Notes: generated from the sequence alone by a model not told the origin. A stretch of DNA of 64,000 nucleotides from Candidatus Eisenbergiella merdipullorum (GCA_019118445.1 DWYY01000045.1:46151-110150), one strand, 5' to 3'. Positions 48,771 to 59,476 are shown, numbered from the stretch's first letter. Translations and numbers: made by a program.

Positions 48771-49757
48771 ATGTTCAAAGTATGCAGGAAATGGAAAAAT
48801 ATGGCTTTCCCGGCATTTTTCCCCGCATTCCTTTTATTCCTGTGCGCATCTTTTTGCGGCTGTGGGAAGGAACCGGATGCAGAAGACGGAAGAGCATTTG
48901 AAATCTACTATCTGAACAAAGAAGAAACCGCGATTTCTTCCGAGACCATATATCTGGAGGAAGAAATGACGCAGGAGGAACAGATCGGTGCGCTCCTGTC
49001 CGCCCTGCAGGCAGCGCCGGAGGACGTATCGCTGAAGGCGACCGTCGGGAGCGCTTTTCAGATCAACCGCTACCGGGTGGATGAAAGCCAGCTCGACGTG
49101 GATGTGGATGAATCCTACCGGAAGCTGTCCGCCACAACGGAAGTGCTGGTCCGTGCCGCACTTGTGCGGACGCTCGTTCAGGCAGACGGGATCAATCATG
49201 TCCTGATGACGGTCGGCGGACAGAGCCTGACGGACAACTCCGGCGCTGCAGTGGGGCCGATGACGGCAGATACTTTCATAGATAATGCGGGCGACGCGAT
49301 CAACCCTTATGAATTGGTGACGTTGAAGCTTTATTTTTCCAACAAAACTGGAGACAGGCTGGTGGAAACCACCAGGACGCTGGAATACAACAGCAACATT
49401 TCTGTGGAACGTCTGGTCGTGGACTGTCTGGTAAATGGCCCCGACACGGATCAGGCGTTTCCTACCATCAATCCGGACACGCGGGTGCTCGGCGTAACGA
49501 CTCGGGACGGGATCTGCTATGTCAATTTTGACGAGACCTTCCTGACCCAGATTTATAACGTTACCCCTGATGTGGTCATTTATTCCATCGCCAATTCCCT
49601 TGCGGAGCTCACCAACGTGAACAAGGTGCAGATTTCCATAGACGGGCGGACGGACCTGATCTTCCGCGAAACCTTTAATCTGGCAAACCTGTATGAAAGA
49701 AATCTAGAGCTCGTCGGTGATGCGCCGGAGGAAACGACAGAGGAGGTGACGCAGTGA
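48771..49757 (+). CDS. GerMN domain lipoprotein
   Basis: Lipobox-like 'CASFCGCG'; two GerMN-like units, e.g. 'LVNGPDTDQAFPTINPDTRVLGVTTRDGICYVNFDETFL'; RBS caggag upstream. Confidence 0.85.
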   Translation: MFKVCRKWKNMAFPAFFPAFLLFLCASFCGCGKEPDAEDGRAFEIYYLNKEETAISSETIYLEEEMTQEEQIGALLSALQAAPEDVSLKATVGSAFQINRYRVDESQLDVDVDESYRKLSATTEVLVRAALVRTLVQADGINHVLMTVGGQSLTDNSGAAVGPMTADTFIDNAGDAINPYELVTLKLYFSNKTGDRLVETTRTLEYNSNISVERLVVDCLVNGPDTDQAFPTINPDTRVLGVTTRDGICYVNFDETFLTQIYNVTPDVVIYSIANSLAELTNVNKVQISIDGRTDLIFRETFNLANLYERNLELVGDAPEETTEEVTQ

Positions 49758-52042
49758 GAAGACCGCTTGTCGCAGCGTCCCTCGCCTTTGTGGCGGCGGT
49801 CCGGCTGGCCACTCTCCTGCGGCCGCTGCCCGTTCCGGAACCCGACCGGGCGGACGGGCAGCGGGCCGTATACACAGGAACGGTGTCGGACATCATCTGC
49901 TATACGGACACCGGAACCGGAGAACCGGTCAGGCTCGTTTATCTTGAGGACGCAATATCAGATCCTTCCCGTTCGGGACATTCTTCTTTTCAGATCATCT
50001 GCCGGCTTACAGAAGCTTCTTATCTTCCCAGGATCGGAAGCCTGATCCGATGCGAAGGTGAGGTAAGCCATTTCCGCGAAGCATCCAATCCCGGAGAATT
50101 CAATGCAAAAGAATACTACAACAGACAGGGCTATGCCTTTACATTGAGGGATGCCGACGTCACAGGCTCCGGCAGGGACTATTCCCCCTACCGCCAGGCG
50201 CTCTGGCAGCTCAAAGACCATATGGGGCGCGCCCTTGGGGCTCTTCTTTCCCCCAAAGACGCTTCCGTGATGAAGGCCATGCTCCTGGGCGAAAAAAAAG
50301 GAATGGACCAGGAGGTCAAATCGCTGTATCAGGCAGCGGGGATCTCCCACGTTGTAGCGATCAGCGGCCTTCATATTTCTCTCCTCGGCACGGGCGTGTA
50401 TAACCTTCTCTCCCGCTTTTTGGGGAAACGGTTTTCCTGTGCCGTATCTGCCTTTTTTCTGATGTCCTTTCTCTTCATGACAGGCTTTTGTGCATCTTCC
50501 CTGCGGGCCGGGATCATGTTCGCCCTTTCTCTTACCGCCCGGCTTCTGGGGCGGACCTATGATACAGCGACGGCCCTTGCGGCTGCCGCAGCCCTTCTGC
50601 TCATGGAAAATCCCGCATGGATCGATGATACCGGCTTTCTGCTTTCTTTCACGGCAGCGCTTTCCGCCTCCATCGTCGTTCCCGCGTTTTCGGAAATGGA
50701 CGGTCTGAAGGACTGGAGCCTGAAGCGCGTAAGCGGCGGAAACGGAAAGAGATACCAATACCGGCAGGGATGGCTCCGCAGGGTCTTCCTGAACCTGCGC
50801 TCCGGTTTCCGCGGAAGCTTCTGCGTCAGCATGGTCACTCTTCCGCTGGTGCTCTCCTCCTTCTATGAATGGAACGTGCTTTCCATCGCCGTCAATCTTG
50901 TGGTCATCCCTCTCATGGGCGTTCTTCTCGGCGGCTGCATTCTTCTGGCCGTTTCCGGAAGCCTGCTTCTCCTTTTCGGAGAAAAATGGATGTTCCTGCT
51001 CGCCCCTGCAGCATTTCCTGTCAAAGCCATTCTTTTTCTGTATGAATCCCTGTGCCGGATCGGCTCGGCAGGCGGGATCGGCCTGTTCCGTCCCGGCGCG
51101 CCAGCACTCTGGCAGATCCTTCTTTTCTATGCCGGTCTTCTGCTTCTCCTTCTCCTGTCAAAACGCCTTCCCAGGATCGCAGGCTACGCGGTGTGTGTGT
51201 TTTTGTGCATGATCTTTGTCATCGGAAAGCCTGGCGGGACACAGGTCACCATGCTGGACGTCGGTCAGGGGGACTGTATCTATATCCGTTCCCAAAGCGG
51301 CAGACATTATCTTTTCGATGGAGGAAGCAGTTCAAAGCCGCAGACAGGGACCTGGCAGGTGATCCCGTATTTAAAGCATCAGGGAGTGGACCGGCTGGAG
51401 CTGATCTTTATCAGCCATTGCGATTCTGACCATATCAGCGCTGTAAAGGAAATCCTGGAATGGGCCGGAAAAGGAAATCTCCATATCGGCGGCCTGGTGA
51501 TCTCCGCTTCCGGGCCGGAGGATGAGATGCGCGCTTCTCTGCTTGAGAGCGCAGAAAAAAATGGCGTCCCCATCTACCGGATGGAAGCCGGTAATGAGAT
51601 ACGCCGAGGCAATACCCTTTTTCAGGCAATATATCCTCTTTCGGGTAAAACCCTTTCCGATAGGAATACCGCGTCCCTGGTCCTGCGTTTTTCCGAGTAT
51701 ACGCATGGCCGAGAATCCTTCTCCATGCTTCTGACCGGGGATGTGGAAGCGTCCGGGGAAAAACAGATCCTGGATGCTTATCCAGACCTCTCAGGTGGCT
51801 GCACCATTCTGAAAACCGCGCATCACGGCTCCGATACTTCCACCACACAGGAATTTCTGGACGCCGCTTCTCCGAAGGCCGCCCTGATCTCCTGCGGACG
51901 GGACAATTCCTACGGCCACCCCCACGAAGAGGTGCTTTCCCGCTTCCGGGACGCAGGCATCCCTGTTTTCATAACCGCGGAATGCGGGGCCATCACCGTC
52001 CGTGAAAAGGACGGGACCGTGACCGTTCAAACCTTCCTCTGA
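49754..52042 (+). CDS. comEC: DNA internalisation competence protein ComEC/Rec2
   Basis: 'LYQAAGISHVVAISGLHISLLGTGVYNLLSR' competence domain; MBL domain 'MLDVGQGDCIYIRSQSGRHYLFDGG...FISHCDSDHI'; GTG start overlapping the previous stop. Confidence 0.95.
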   Translation: MRRPLVAASLAFVAAVRLATLLRPLPVPEPDRADGQRAVYTGTVSDIICYTDTGTGEPVRLVYLEDAISDPSRSGHSSFQIICRLTEASYLPRIGSLIRCEGEVSHFREASNPGEFNAKEYYNRQGYAFTLRDADVTGSGRDYSPYRQALWQLKDHMGRALGALLSPKDASVMKAMLLGEKKGMDQEVKSLYQAAGISHVVAISGLHISLLGTGVYNLLSRFLGKRFSCAVSAFFLMSFLFMTGFCASSLRAGIMFALSLTARLLGRTYDTATALAAAAALLLMENPAWIDDTGFLLSFTAALSASIVVPAFSEMDGLKDWSLKRVSGGNGKRYQYRQGWLRRVFLNLRSGFRGSFCVSMVTLPLVLSSFYEWNVLSIAVNLVVIPLMGVLLGGCILLAVSGSLLLLFGEKWMFLLAPAAFPVKAILFLYESLCRIGSAGGIGLFRPGAPALWQILLFYAGLLLLLLLSKRLPRIAGYAVCVFLCMIFVIGKPGGTQVTMLDVGQGDCIYIRSQSGRHYLFDGGSSSKPQTGTWQVIPYLKHQGVDRLELIFISHCDSDHISAVKEILEWAGKGNLHIGGLVISASGPEDEMRASLLESAEKNGVPIYRMEAGNEIRRGNTLFQAIYPLSGKTLSDRNTASLVLRFSEYTHGRESFSMLLTGDVEASGEKQILDAYPDLSGGCTILKTAHHGSDTSTTQEFLDAASPKAALISCGRDNSYGHPHEEVLSRFRDAGIPVFITAECGAITVREKDGTVTVQTFL

Positions 52043-52888
52043 TCAGACCGCAATGATGATCCCGCCGTCATTCGCGTACATGCTGCTGATGCCCGCTGTG
52101 TCCAGGATCAGAGAGCTGGCGAAAGCCGCTTTTTCCAGGATCATGTCCCTGACCCACTCCGCCTTCTCCCGGTTATTGCAGTGGGAGATCATCAGGCACT
52201 TGTCCTGTGGGTCTTTGATCTCATCCACAACAAGCCCCGCCATCCGGATCAGGGCCTTCTTCAGTCCCACGGCCTGTCCGCGCTGGAAGATAGTCCCCTC
52301 AGGCGTGCCACCCATGACCGGCTTGATGTTCAGTGTAGAGGCGACCAGAGCCTTCACTCCCGTAAGCCTTCCGTTCTTTCTCAAGGTATCCAGATTGTTC
52401 AGGACAAAATAGGTGTTCATTTCATCCCGGAATGCCTCCAGCTTTTGTGCGATCTCTTCAAAGGGCAGCCCTTTTTCCTCAAGCTGCATGGCCTTCAGTG
52501 CGATCTGCGTCTCGCCGCAGGAAGCGGACCTGGAGTCGATCACATGGATCTTCTTCGCATCCTTCCCATACTTTTCTTCAAACAGATTCTTCCCGAGGAC
52601 CGCGCTGTTATAGCTGCCGCTCAGATTGGAGGAAAGGGTTATTACATAAATGTGCTCCGCCGCTTCCTCATAACTCGCCAGATACCGCTGCGGAGAAGGG
52701 CAGGAGGATCTGGGACAAATAGGACATTCCGCAACCTTCCTCAGAAATTCCTTCTGGTCAAAATTTTCGTCATCCATGATCCTCCAGTCCCCCACCTCAA
52801 GGCCCAAGGGCACTCTTTCAAAACGGCTGTCTGCCTTCAACTCCTCCGGCAGCTCACAGCAGCTATCCACAACAATTTTATAGCTCAT
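52043..52888 (-). CDS. DegV family fatty-acid-binding protein
   Basis: 'YKIVVDSCCELPEELK', 'VITLSSNLSGSYNSAVLGKNLFEEKYG', 'IHVIDSRSASCGETQIALKAMQL'. Confidence 0.93.
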   Translation of the reverse strand: MSYKIVVDSCCELPEELKADSRFERVPLGLEVGDWRIMDDENFDQKEFLRKVAECPICPRSSCPSPQRYLASYEEAAEHIYVITLSSNLSGSYNSAVLGKNLFEEKYGKDAKKIHVIDSRSASCGETQIALKAMQLEEKGLPFEEIAQKLEAFRDEMNTYFVLNNLDTLRKNGRLTGVKALVASTLNIKPVMGGTPEGTIFQRGQAVGLKKALIRMAGLVVDEIKDPQDKCLMISHCNNREKAEWVRDMILEKAAFASSLILDTAGISSMYANDGGIIIAV

Positions 52889-53099
52889 GATATCCTCCGA
52901 TTTTCGCCACTTGAATATGTGGTTTTCATTACCACATATAATAACACCGATGTTTATACCTTGTAAAGATTATTTCTAAAAGAAATCATTGCGCTTTCTA
53001 TAGCCATTCACTTGCATATCGTGTAAAATAAAAGAGCCGGGCTGCCGCAGGAAACGCGGCAGAAAACGGCACAAGGATTTCAAAAAGAGGGAGAACGCC

Positions 53100-53603
53100 A
53101 TGATCGCACTTAAAATAAAAGACGTAAAGCATTTTATGGGACGGCTTCTCGGAACAGATTTTCTGGATTCCTTTCTCCTGGAAGAAGCCGTGGTCGCCAC
53201 CTACAACACGTTTACCATAGACGGCCGGATGAACCGGGAATTTTTTTCACGGGAAGAATGGGAGGAGCCTTCCATACGTCCTTATGACTTTTCTTCCTGG
53301 GAATCCATGCGTCCCATCCTGTTTGAGCTGATACGCGGGAAAAAGACGCCCGTCAGCTTCCGGTTCATCCTGCATCTCATGCCGCAGTATATCGCCGGCA
53401 TCTTAAAGCCCCAGGAAACCGCCGTCACACCGGACCAGGTCAGGGCCCTCGTCCTCACCTGCAGATATGAAAATGGTGCGCTGACCCTGCTGACCGGCAC
53501 CTCCCTTCAAACGTTCCTTCCGGATAAAAGCGCGGATGTGCTCTGGGACCGAGCGGTCCGGGCCTTCCTTGACAAAAAAGAGGTGGATTATGAAGAACTG
53601 TGA
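53100..53603 (+). CDS. DUF5721 family protein
   Basis: 'MIALKIKDVKHFMGRLLGTDFLDSFLLEEAVVATYNTFTIDGRMNREFF'. Confidence 0.75.
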   Translation: MIALKIKDVKHFMGRLLGTDFLDSFLLEEAVVATYNTFTIDGRMNREFFSREEWEEPSIRPYDFSSWESMRPILFELIRGKKTPVSFRFILHLMPQYIAGILKPQETAVTPDQVRALVLTCRYENGALTLLTGTSLQTFLPDKSADVLWDRAVRAFLDKKEVDYEEL

Positions 53604-54522
53604 GAAGAGAAACGGCGTTTCCTCAGACGGGATGGAAAACAGCCAGATTCCCTGTCTTACTCTGACGGAGGAGGAAGACGGTTCGGGCTTCCAGCACCAT
53701 TTTTCCGTCCGGGAGACCTATCCCCTTCACACACATACTTTTTATGAATTCTTTCTCATCAGCAAGGGCAGGGGGATCCATCGGATCAACGGAAGTTCCA
53801 CGCTGCTTTCGGAAGGCTCCTTCGTCCTCATCCGCCCTTCCGACCGGCACGGTTATGATTTCCTGAATCAGTATGACCTGGAGCTGATCAATGTTTCCTT
53901 CCTGCCTTCCATCTTTGAAAGCCTTTGCCGTCTGTTCGACTGTCCGCCCTCCCTTTTTACCGGGCCAAATCTCTGTCCGCAGATCCAGCTTCAGGAACCT
54001 CTTCTGAGCGATATACGCGGAAAAATGCTGCAGTTCGAACGCTTTTCTGCAAAAAAAGAGTGCCAAGGAAGCGAAAAAAGGCAGTACCTTCTCTCGGTAC
54101 TGCCCTGGTTTCTTTATCCGTTCCTGCGTGTTCTGTCCCAGGAAAAGGGGGAACCCTCTGATAAAGTCCCCCATCCCCTTCCGGGCTGGCTGTCCGGACT
54201 GCTCCGGCAGATGGAACGGCCGGAAAATTATACCGCTGGTCTGCCGCGCCTGATCGAGCTTGCAAACCTGTCTCAGGAATACCTCACCCGTTCCTTCCGC
54301 CGATATCTGCATATGACGCCAACAGAATTCATCAATCTGCGCCGGATGGAGCTGGCAGCCTCCCTGCTTCTGGAAGGGAAAATGGAGATCATTGAAATCT
54401 CGCAGGAGTGCGGCTTTCACAATCTGGGATATTTTTACCGCGTCTTCCAAAAACAGTATGGCTGTGCGCCGGGAGAATTCAAACGGCAGGCTTCCTTTTC
54501 CCCTTCCCGGTCAGCCCTCTGA
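53590..54522 (+). CDS. AraC family transcriptional regulator
   Basis: Cupin 'HTHTFYEFFLISKGRGIHRING'; AraC HTH 'LANLSQEYLTRSFRRYLHMTPTEFINLRRMELAASLLLEGKMEIIEISQECGFHNLGYFYRVFQKQYGCAPGEFKR'. Confidence 0.93.
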   Translation: MKNCEKRNGVSSDGMENSQIPCLTLTEEEDGSGFQHHFSVRETYPLHTHTFYEFFLISKGRGIHRINGSSTLLSEGSFVLIRPSDRHGYDFLNQYDLELINVSFLPSIFESLCRLFDCPPSLFTGPNLCPQIQLQEPLLSDIRGKMLQFERFSAKKECQGSEKRQYLLSVLPWFLYPFLRVLSQEKGEPSDKVPHPLPGWLSGLLRQMERPENYTAGLPRLIELANLSQEYLTRSFRRYLHMTPTEFINLRRMELAASLLLEGKMEIIEISQECGFHNLGYFYRVFQKQYGCAPGEFKRQASFSPSRSAL

Positions 54523-54537
54523 AAAAAGGACATCTTC

Positions 54538-57060
54538 TCAGCGGATGTTGTAAACGCTCCTGATCTGCAGGCCTTCCGGGCTTCCCTTCAGGATTTTCAC
54601 CCTTCTCGTCCCCGCATCCATATCAAAGTAGTTGTCGGATAAGAGCATATCATCCGCTGCGTTCCGGATTTCTACGCCTCTCGCATAGGCGGAGGCGTCC
54701 ACCACCAGCTCGTCTCCCTCCGCACGGACGGTCAGCTCAGGATCTGCAAAATGATACTGCTTGGGCGCGCAGAAGATCACGCAGCCTCCGGAAACAGGCT
54801 CTGCTCCGTCCGCTTCATAACAGGCATAGCTCACATGATCCTCGTACAGTCCGGCATCCATGCAGTCCTGCCTGTCCAGCCAGAGAGAAGAAAGGGCGGG
54901 CACGGTGACGGTTTCCTCCCCTCCCCGCAGGATTTCGGATCGGCTGTTTCTGAGGGACCAGACCACCTTCAGCTTCTTTTCCTCCATGGTCTCGTTGGCC
55001 ACGCAAAGCTGCACCGACTTTTTCACCTCATAGGGCTGGGCATTGGGGTTGGTATCCTGAGTTAATATCCCTTCCTCCGCGCAGGAAAGCATCACCGGTG
55101 CGAAGAACCGCTTCGCATAATAATGCAGCGCCTTCCATCTTCCGCAGTAGTCAATAGAGGACCAGCTTGCCACAGGCCAGCAATCGTTCAGCTGCCAGAT
55201 CACCGCTCCCATGCACCTCCCCCGGTTCCTGCGGAAATGCTCCACACCGTAACGGATCGCTTCGGCCTGCAGGAGCTGAGAAGCATAGAGCGTGACGTCA
55301 AAATCCGTGGGATACAGAAAGGTCTGCTCCATATAGTTCATGATCTTCCCGTTAGCGGAAGAATTTCTCTGATGCTTCTCCATCACATAGGAGAAAATAT
55401 TCCGATCCTCCGGCTCCGTAAAGGTCTCTACCGTTTTCAGCGCCGGGAAGGACTGGAAGCCGAATTCCGACACATAGCGGAAATAGAATTTCCGGTATTC
55501 GGTGATAGGCTTGTTGCCATGCCACACATCCCAGTAATGGACGTCTCCCCGGTTCTCCGCATTCGGCTCGTCAAACGCGCCGCCGGAGGAAGGGCTGGCA
55601 GGCCAGTAAAAGGTGTTGGGATCATATTTTTTAAGCACCTTGGGAAGGATGTATTCATACATCTTCACATAGTCGCTTTTTTCTTTGGGCCTTCTGATCC
55701 ATCCATCCCCCTGCGCCACAAACTGTTCCATTTCATTGTTGCCGCACCAGAGGCCAAGGGAAGCGTGATGACGGATGCGTTTGATATTATCGATGAATTC
55801 CGCAGTGATGCTCTGTTCAAATTCCTCCGTCAGATCGTAAACCGCGCAGGCAAACATAAAATCCTCCCACACAATGAGCCCCAGTTCATCGCAGGCATCC
55901 CAGAAGGCATCATAGGGATAGTTTCCACCGCCCCAGACGCGGATGCAGTTATAATTTGCATTTTTTGCCTGAAGCAGCAGGTCGAAGGTTCTCTCCGGTG
56001 TCACCCGCGAGAGGATGTTGTCCTCCGGAATATAATCCGCGCCCATGGCAAAAATCCGCACGCCGTTCACCTCATGGGCAAAGGACTCTCCGTATTCGTC
56101 CTTCTCTATGCGCATGGTCATGGTACGCAGACCGATCCGCTTCTCCCACACATCCAGCACCTCATCCCCGCACAGAAGCTCCACCCGCACCTGATAAAGT
56201 GGTTGTGCTCCGAAGCCGTTCGGCCACCACAGAAGCGGCGCGTCAATGGTCAGGGAATCTTCCGGCGCTTCTTTTCCGCCCGCGGGATGGACATATTCCC
56301 AACTGCGTCCCTCTTTCCCGTTTCCCGGCTCCGTCACACGCACGCGCCAGGAAGGCCCGGCCAGCTTCTTCTCATCCGCTCCAAATGAAACGACTCGTTC
56401 CTCCTTCGTTTTATCCACGTCTACCCGGAAAGAAAGCGTCACTTTCCCCGGCTCATGGTGCTGAGTGATATATACGCCGTCCAACCTCGCCGGTCCGATG
56501 CCGAGAAGGGACACCTCCCGCCAAATTCCCGCATCGGGCAGGCGGGGCCCCCAGTCCCAGCCAAACATGCAGTGCGCTTTTCGCAGATAAGGGAAACCAC
56601 GCATCGCATCCGTGCTGCCCTCAATGGGCCTCTTCTCATAGGCTTCCTCAATAAACCGTGTGGGGGAATGCAGCATCACCTTCAGTTCGTTGTTCTCCGG
56701 CTTCAGAAGCTCTCTTACGGGAAATTCCCATATGCGGTGCATATTGTCCGCTGATCCCACCTTAACTCCATTTAAGAAAATATCCGCCAGCGTATCGATC
56801 CCGTCAAAATGTAGAAGCGTCCGTTCACACTCCAGAAGCCCTTCCGACACCGCAAAATGCGTCTCATAAGTGAAATCATTCTCCATGACCTTCAGCGCTT
56901 TCAGCTCGTTATCCCGATAATAGGGATCCTCCAGCTTCCCGTTTGTCAGAAGATCCTGGTACACGCTTCCCGGCACCACCGCGGGAAGACGTGCTCCTTC
57001 CCCTTCCTGATACATGCTCCACTGCAGCCCCTCGCTGCTGTTCAGCTTTTGGATCAGCAT
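54538..57060 (-). CDS. glycoside hydrolase family 2, beta-mannosidase-like
   Basis: 'YETHFAVSEGLLECERTLLHFDGIDTLADIFLNGVKVGSADNMHR', 'NYNCIRVWGGGNYPYDAFWDACDELGLIVWEDFMFACAVYD', 'LGLWCGNNEMEQF'. Confidence 0.93.
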   Translation of the reverse strand: MLIQKLNSSEGLQWSMYQEGEGARLPAVVPGSVYQDLLTNGKLEDPYYRDNELKALKVMENDFTYETHFAVSEGLLECERTLLHFDGIDTLADIFLNGVKVGSADNMHRIWEFPVRELLKPENNELKVMLHSPTRFIEEAYEKRPIEGSTDAMRGFPYLRKAHCMFGWDWGPRLPDAGIWREVSLLGIGPARLDGVYITQHHEPGKVTLSFRVDVDKTKEERVVSFGADEKKLAGPSWRVRVTEPGNGKEGRSWEYVHPAGGKEAPEDSLTIDAPLLWWPNGFGAQPLYQVRVELLCGDEVLDVWEKRIGLRTMTMRIEKDEYGESFAHEVNGVRIFAMGADYIPEDNILSRVTPERTFDLLLQAKNANYNCIRVWGGGNYPYDAFWDACDELGLIVWEDFMFACAVYDLTEEFEQSITAEFIDNIKRIRHHASLGLWCGNNEMEQFVAQGDGWIRRPKEKSDYVKMYEYILPKVLKKYDPNTFYWPASPSSGGAFDEPNAENRGDVHYWDVWHGNKPITEYRKFYFRYVSEFGFQSFPALKTVETFTEPEDRNIFSYVMEKHQRNSSANGKIMNYMEQTFLYPTDFDVTLYASQLLQAEAIRYGVEHFRRNRGRCMGAVIWQLNDCWPVASWSSIDYCGRWKALHYYAKRFFAPVMLSCAEEGILTQDTNPNAQPYEVKKSVQLCVANETMEEKKLKVVWSLRNSRSEILRGGEETVTVPALSSLWLDRQDCMDAGLYEDHVSYACYEADGAEPVSGGCVIFCAPKQYHFADPELTVRAEGDELVVDASAYARGVEIRNAADDMLLSDNYFDMDAGTRRVKILKGSPEGLQIRSVYNIR

Positions 57061-57322
57061 ATTGATATCCCTTCCTTTCTTCCTCCGGGCAGCGTTTCCA
57101 TCGCCTCGAAAAAGACGCGCGCCCTCCTTTGTCCTGCTTTTAAAATAGCACTTCCGGATTGAAGTTTCTTCCGTTTCCTTGACGGATTTTTCTACTATAT
57201 TGACTTGTAAAAATCCGTGCATAATTTTCCCGTTATCCTGCCATACTGATCCTGTATATGAAATTTTCCGTGTTTTGCCGCACCTGCGGCGAAATGAGGA
57301 AGGGAAGCAATTGGAGGAAAAT

Positions 57323-57679
57323 ATGGATTATGTGAACGCGTTCTGGATCGGCGGGCTGATCTGCGCCCTGGTCCAGATCCTGATGGAAAAGACAAAACTG
57401 ATGCCCGGCCGGATCATGGTGCTTCTGGTCTGCACCGGCGCCGTGCTGGGAGCGCTTGGCATCTATGAACCGTTTTTGGAGTATGCGGGGGCGGGCGCCA
57501 GTGTACCGCTCCTCGGTTTCGGGAACACCCTCTTCCAGGGCGTGAAGAAAGCGGTGGACGAAACGGGCATCCTCGGCCTGTTCTCAGGCGGATTCAAAGC
57601 AGGGGCCATAGGATGCTCGGCTGCCCTCATCTTCGGCTATCTCGCTTCTCTGATCTTTAATCCTAAGATGAAGAAATAG
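57323..57679 (+). CDS. SpoVAE-like stage V sporulation protein
   Basis: 118 aa, 3-4 TM; 'AFWIGGLICALVQILMEKTKLMPGRIMVLLVCTGAVLGALGIYEPFLEYAGAGASVPLLGFGNTLFQGVKKAVDETGILGLFSGGFKAGAIG'. Confidence 0.88.
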   Translation: MDYVNAFWIGGLICALVQILMEKTKLMPGRIMVLLVCTGAVLGALGIYEPFLEYAGAGASVPLLGFGNTLFQGVKKAVDETGILGLFSGGFKAGAIGCSAALIFGYLASLIFNPKMKK

Positions 57680-58925
57680 CGGACGCCTCAGCAAGAACGG
57701 CCCCGCCGTTATAGCCAGGACCACAGTCATACAGGATCCCGTCGTAATATTCCAGAAGGAGCTGCACCACCCGGCCGTAGCTTTTCATACCGTCGGAAAC
57801 GCCGTTGACAACAAGGGTCGTTTCCGTAAACTGGTTGGAGGCCGCTTTTACCACAGCGGTCTCCACGACCGCATTTTCTTCCACTTTTTCCCAGGCTTCT
57901 TTGGTGAGGAAGATATCGTCGCCATAAACGCTTTCTGCAATCGAAAGACAGTCAAATGCCTGTTTGCCAGACGCGCTCTTATACTCCTTTTCCACATAGC
58001 TGAGCACGCTCAGATACCCGCTGTAGCGGTAGAACGGATCATCCGAATTGATGCAGGCCAGAAAACCGATGAAATTCGCATCATCCTCATAGATAAATCC
58101 CTTCAGGTGGGCAAGTTCATGACAGAGTGTGGCGGGCACGTTGACAATATACATGCTGGTGTTGTAATTCGCCTCCATGGAGAAGGGGAAATAATAGCCC
58201 ATCATGTACTGCTGGCTCAGGAAATCCGAGGCTGTGATCCCCTTGGCCTGCGGATAATAACCGGAAAGCAGCTCATATTCTCCGCCAAGCCTCTGCATCG
58301 CCGCGATGGCTTCGCCCTTCATGTCTCCTTCGTAGACCAGAAAACCGTCCCCGTCCCTCTCCAGCTGCCGCGTCAGCTCGTTAAGCTGGCTCACAATGTG
58401 ATTCCTCACCAGGATCAGTTCTCTGTCCGTATAGGTTCTCTGCGCTTTCTGCGCCATATAGGTTTCATCAAATTCAGAGGCGTGATATAGAATGAAGCAG
58501 TTATAGGTCATGATCATGAAGACCGCAAGGAAGCCCCAGGCATACGCCCTTAAAAACGCGGAAATGAGCAGCTTTCCTCTTCCTTTCCGCACAAAGATGC
58601 GCGCCAGGCCCAGCAGAATGGCTGCGGCCGTGAATACAACGGCCAAAACGATCAAAACCTCCCCGACCGAGAAGGGAAAGACCGACATCAGCCTTCCGTA
58701 AGCGTTGACGGAAAGCGGGAACAGATGCTTCACATGCCAGTCACAGAATGCCTGGCTGTTCCACGCGGTCACGTTCACCGCTGCCGTCAGAAGAAGTAAA
58801 GCTGCCCATATTTTTTTCTCATGCGATCCCCCGATTCTTAAATCTTTAAAACCCCTGTTACGATTCTCCTGTTTCTTTCTATTTATAACTATACCCTTAG
58901 GGGGACGAGAAAACAACCGAATCAC
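57663..58925 (-). CDS. DUF3810 domain-containing membrane protein
   Basis: Multi-TM N-terminus; Zn-peptidase-like 'ATLCHELAHLKGFIYEDDANFIGFLAC'. Start uncertain. Confidence 0.82.
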   Translation of the reverse strand: MIRLFSRPPKGIVINRKKQENRNRGFKDLRIGGSHEKKIWAALLLLTAAVNVTAWNSQAFCDWHVKHLFPLSVNAYGRLMSVFPFSVGEVLIVLAVVFTAAAILLGLARIFVRKGRGKLLISAFLRAYAWGFLAVFMIMTYNCFILYHASEFDETYMAQKAQRTYTDRELILVRNHIVSQLNELTRQLERDGDGFLVYEGDMKGEAIAAMQRLGGEYELLSGYYPQAKGITASDFLSQQYMMGYYFPFSMEANYNTSMYIVNVPATLCHELAHLKGFIYEDDANFIGFLACINSDDPFYRYSGYLSVLSYVEKEYKSASGKQAFDCLSIAESVYGDDIFLTKEAWEKVEENAVVETAVVKAASNQFTETTLVVNGVSDGMKSYGRVVQLLLEYYDGILYDCGPGYNGGAVLAEASAISSS

Positions 58926-58954
58926 AGAAAAGCTAGAAACTGTTCACACCACAT

Positions 58955-59476
58955 TTACATTTTCGACATAGTTTGAGACAGTTCTGCCGCGAGCTCCGCC
59001 ACGATCGTGCGGATGCTCTTTCCGTCACATTCCTGGATCAGATCCGCATACTTTTCATAAAGGGGGACCCTTTCCTCATATAAATCCCGGAGAGTCTGCC
59101 CCTCCTTTAAGGCGACGCCACGCTGCTTCAGGTCGCCCAGCCTGTTTTCAATCTCTGGATAAGAAAGCCTGAGATAGACCACCACACCCGTCCGCTTCAG
59201 GTGGTCCATGGCCTGACGGCCATAGATCACGCTTCCTCCTGTAGCGATGACGCTGCCGGTTGCGTCAAGGCTTTTGTTAATCTCATTTTCCACATCAAGG
59301 AAACCCTGAAGCCCTCTTTCCGTAATGAGCTCATGAAGAAGTTTTCCCGTTTTTTCCTGAATGACCAGATCGGAATCCAGGAAACGGCGGCCCATATGCT
59401 TGGCCAGCACGACTCCAACCGTGCTTTTCCCCGCTCCCGGCATTCCGATCAGGACGATATTCTCATTCCTGCGCAT
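58955..59476 (-). CDS. aroK: shikimate kinase
   Basis: 'ENIVLIGMPGAGKSTVGVVLAKHMGRRFLDSDLVIQEKTGKLLHELITERGLQGF...VIATGGSVIY'. Confidence 0.92.
   Translation of the reverse strand: MRRNENIVLIGMPGAGKSTVGVVLAKHMGRRFLDSDLVIQEKTGKLLHELITERGLQGFLDVENEINKSLDATGSVIATGGSVIYGRQAMDHLKRTGVVVYLRLSYPEIENRLGDLKQRGVALKEGQTLRDLYEERVPLYEKYADLIQECDGKSIRTIVAELAAELSQTMSKM

Noticed and set aside
55123-56388. 421-aa + strand ORF antisense to the GH2 gene
   Set aside because: Shadow ORF over a convincing GH2 glycosidase; no recognisable domain.
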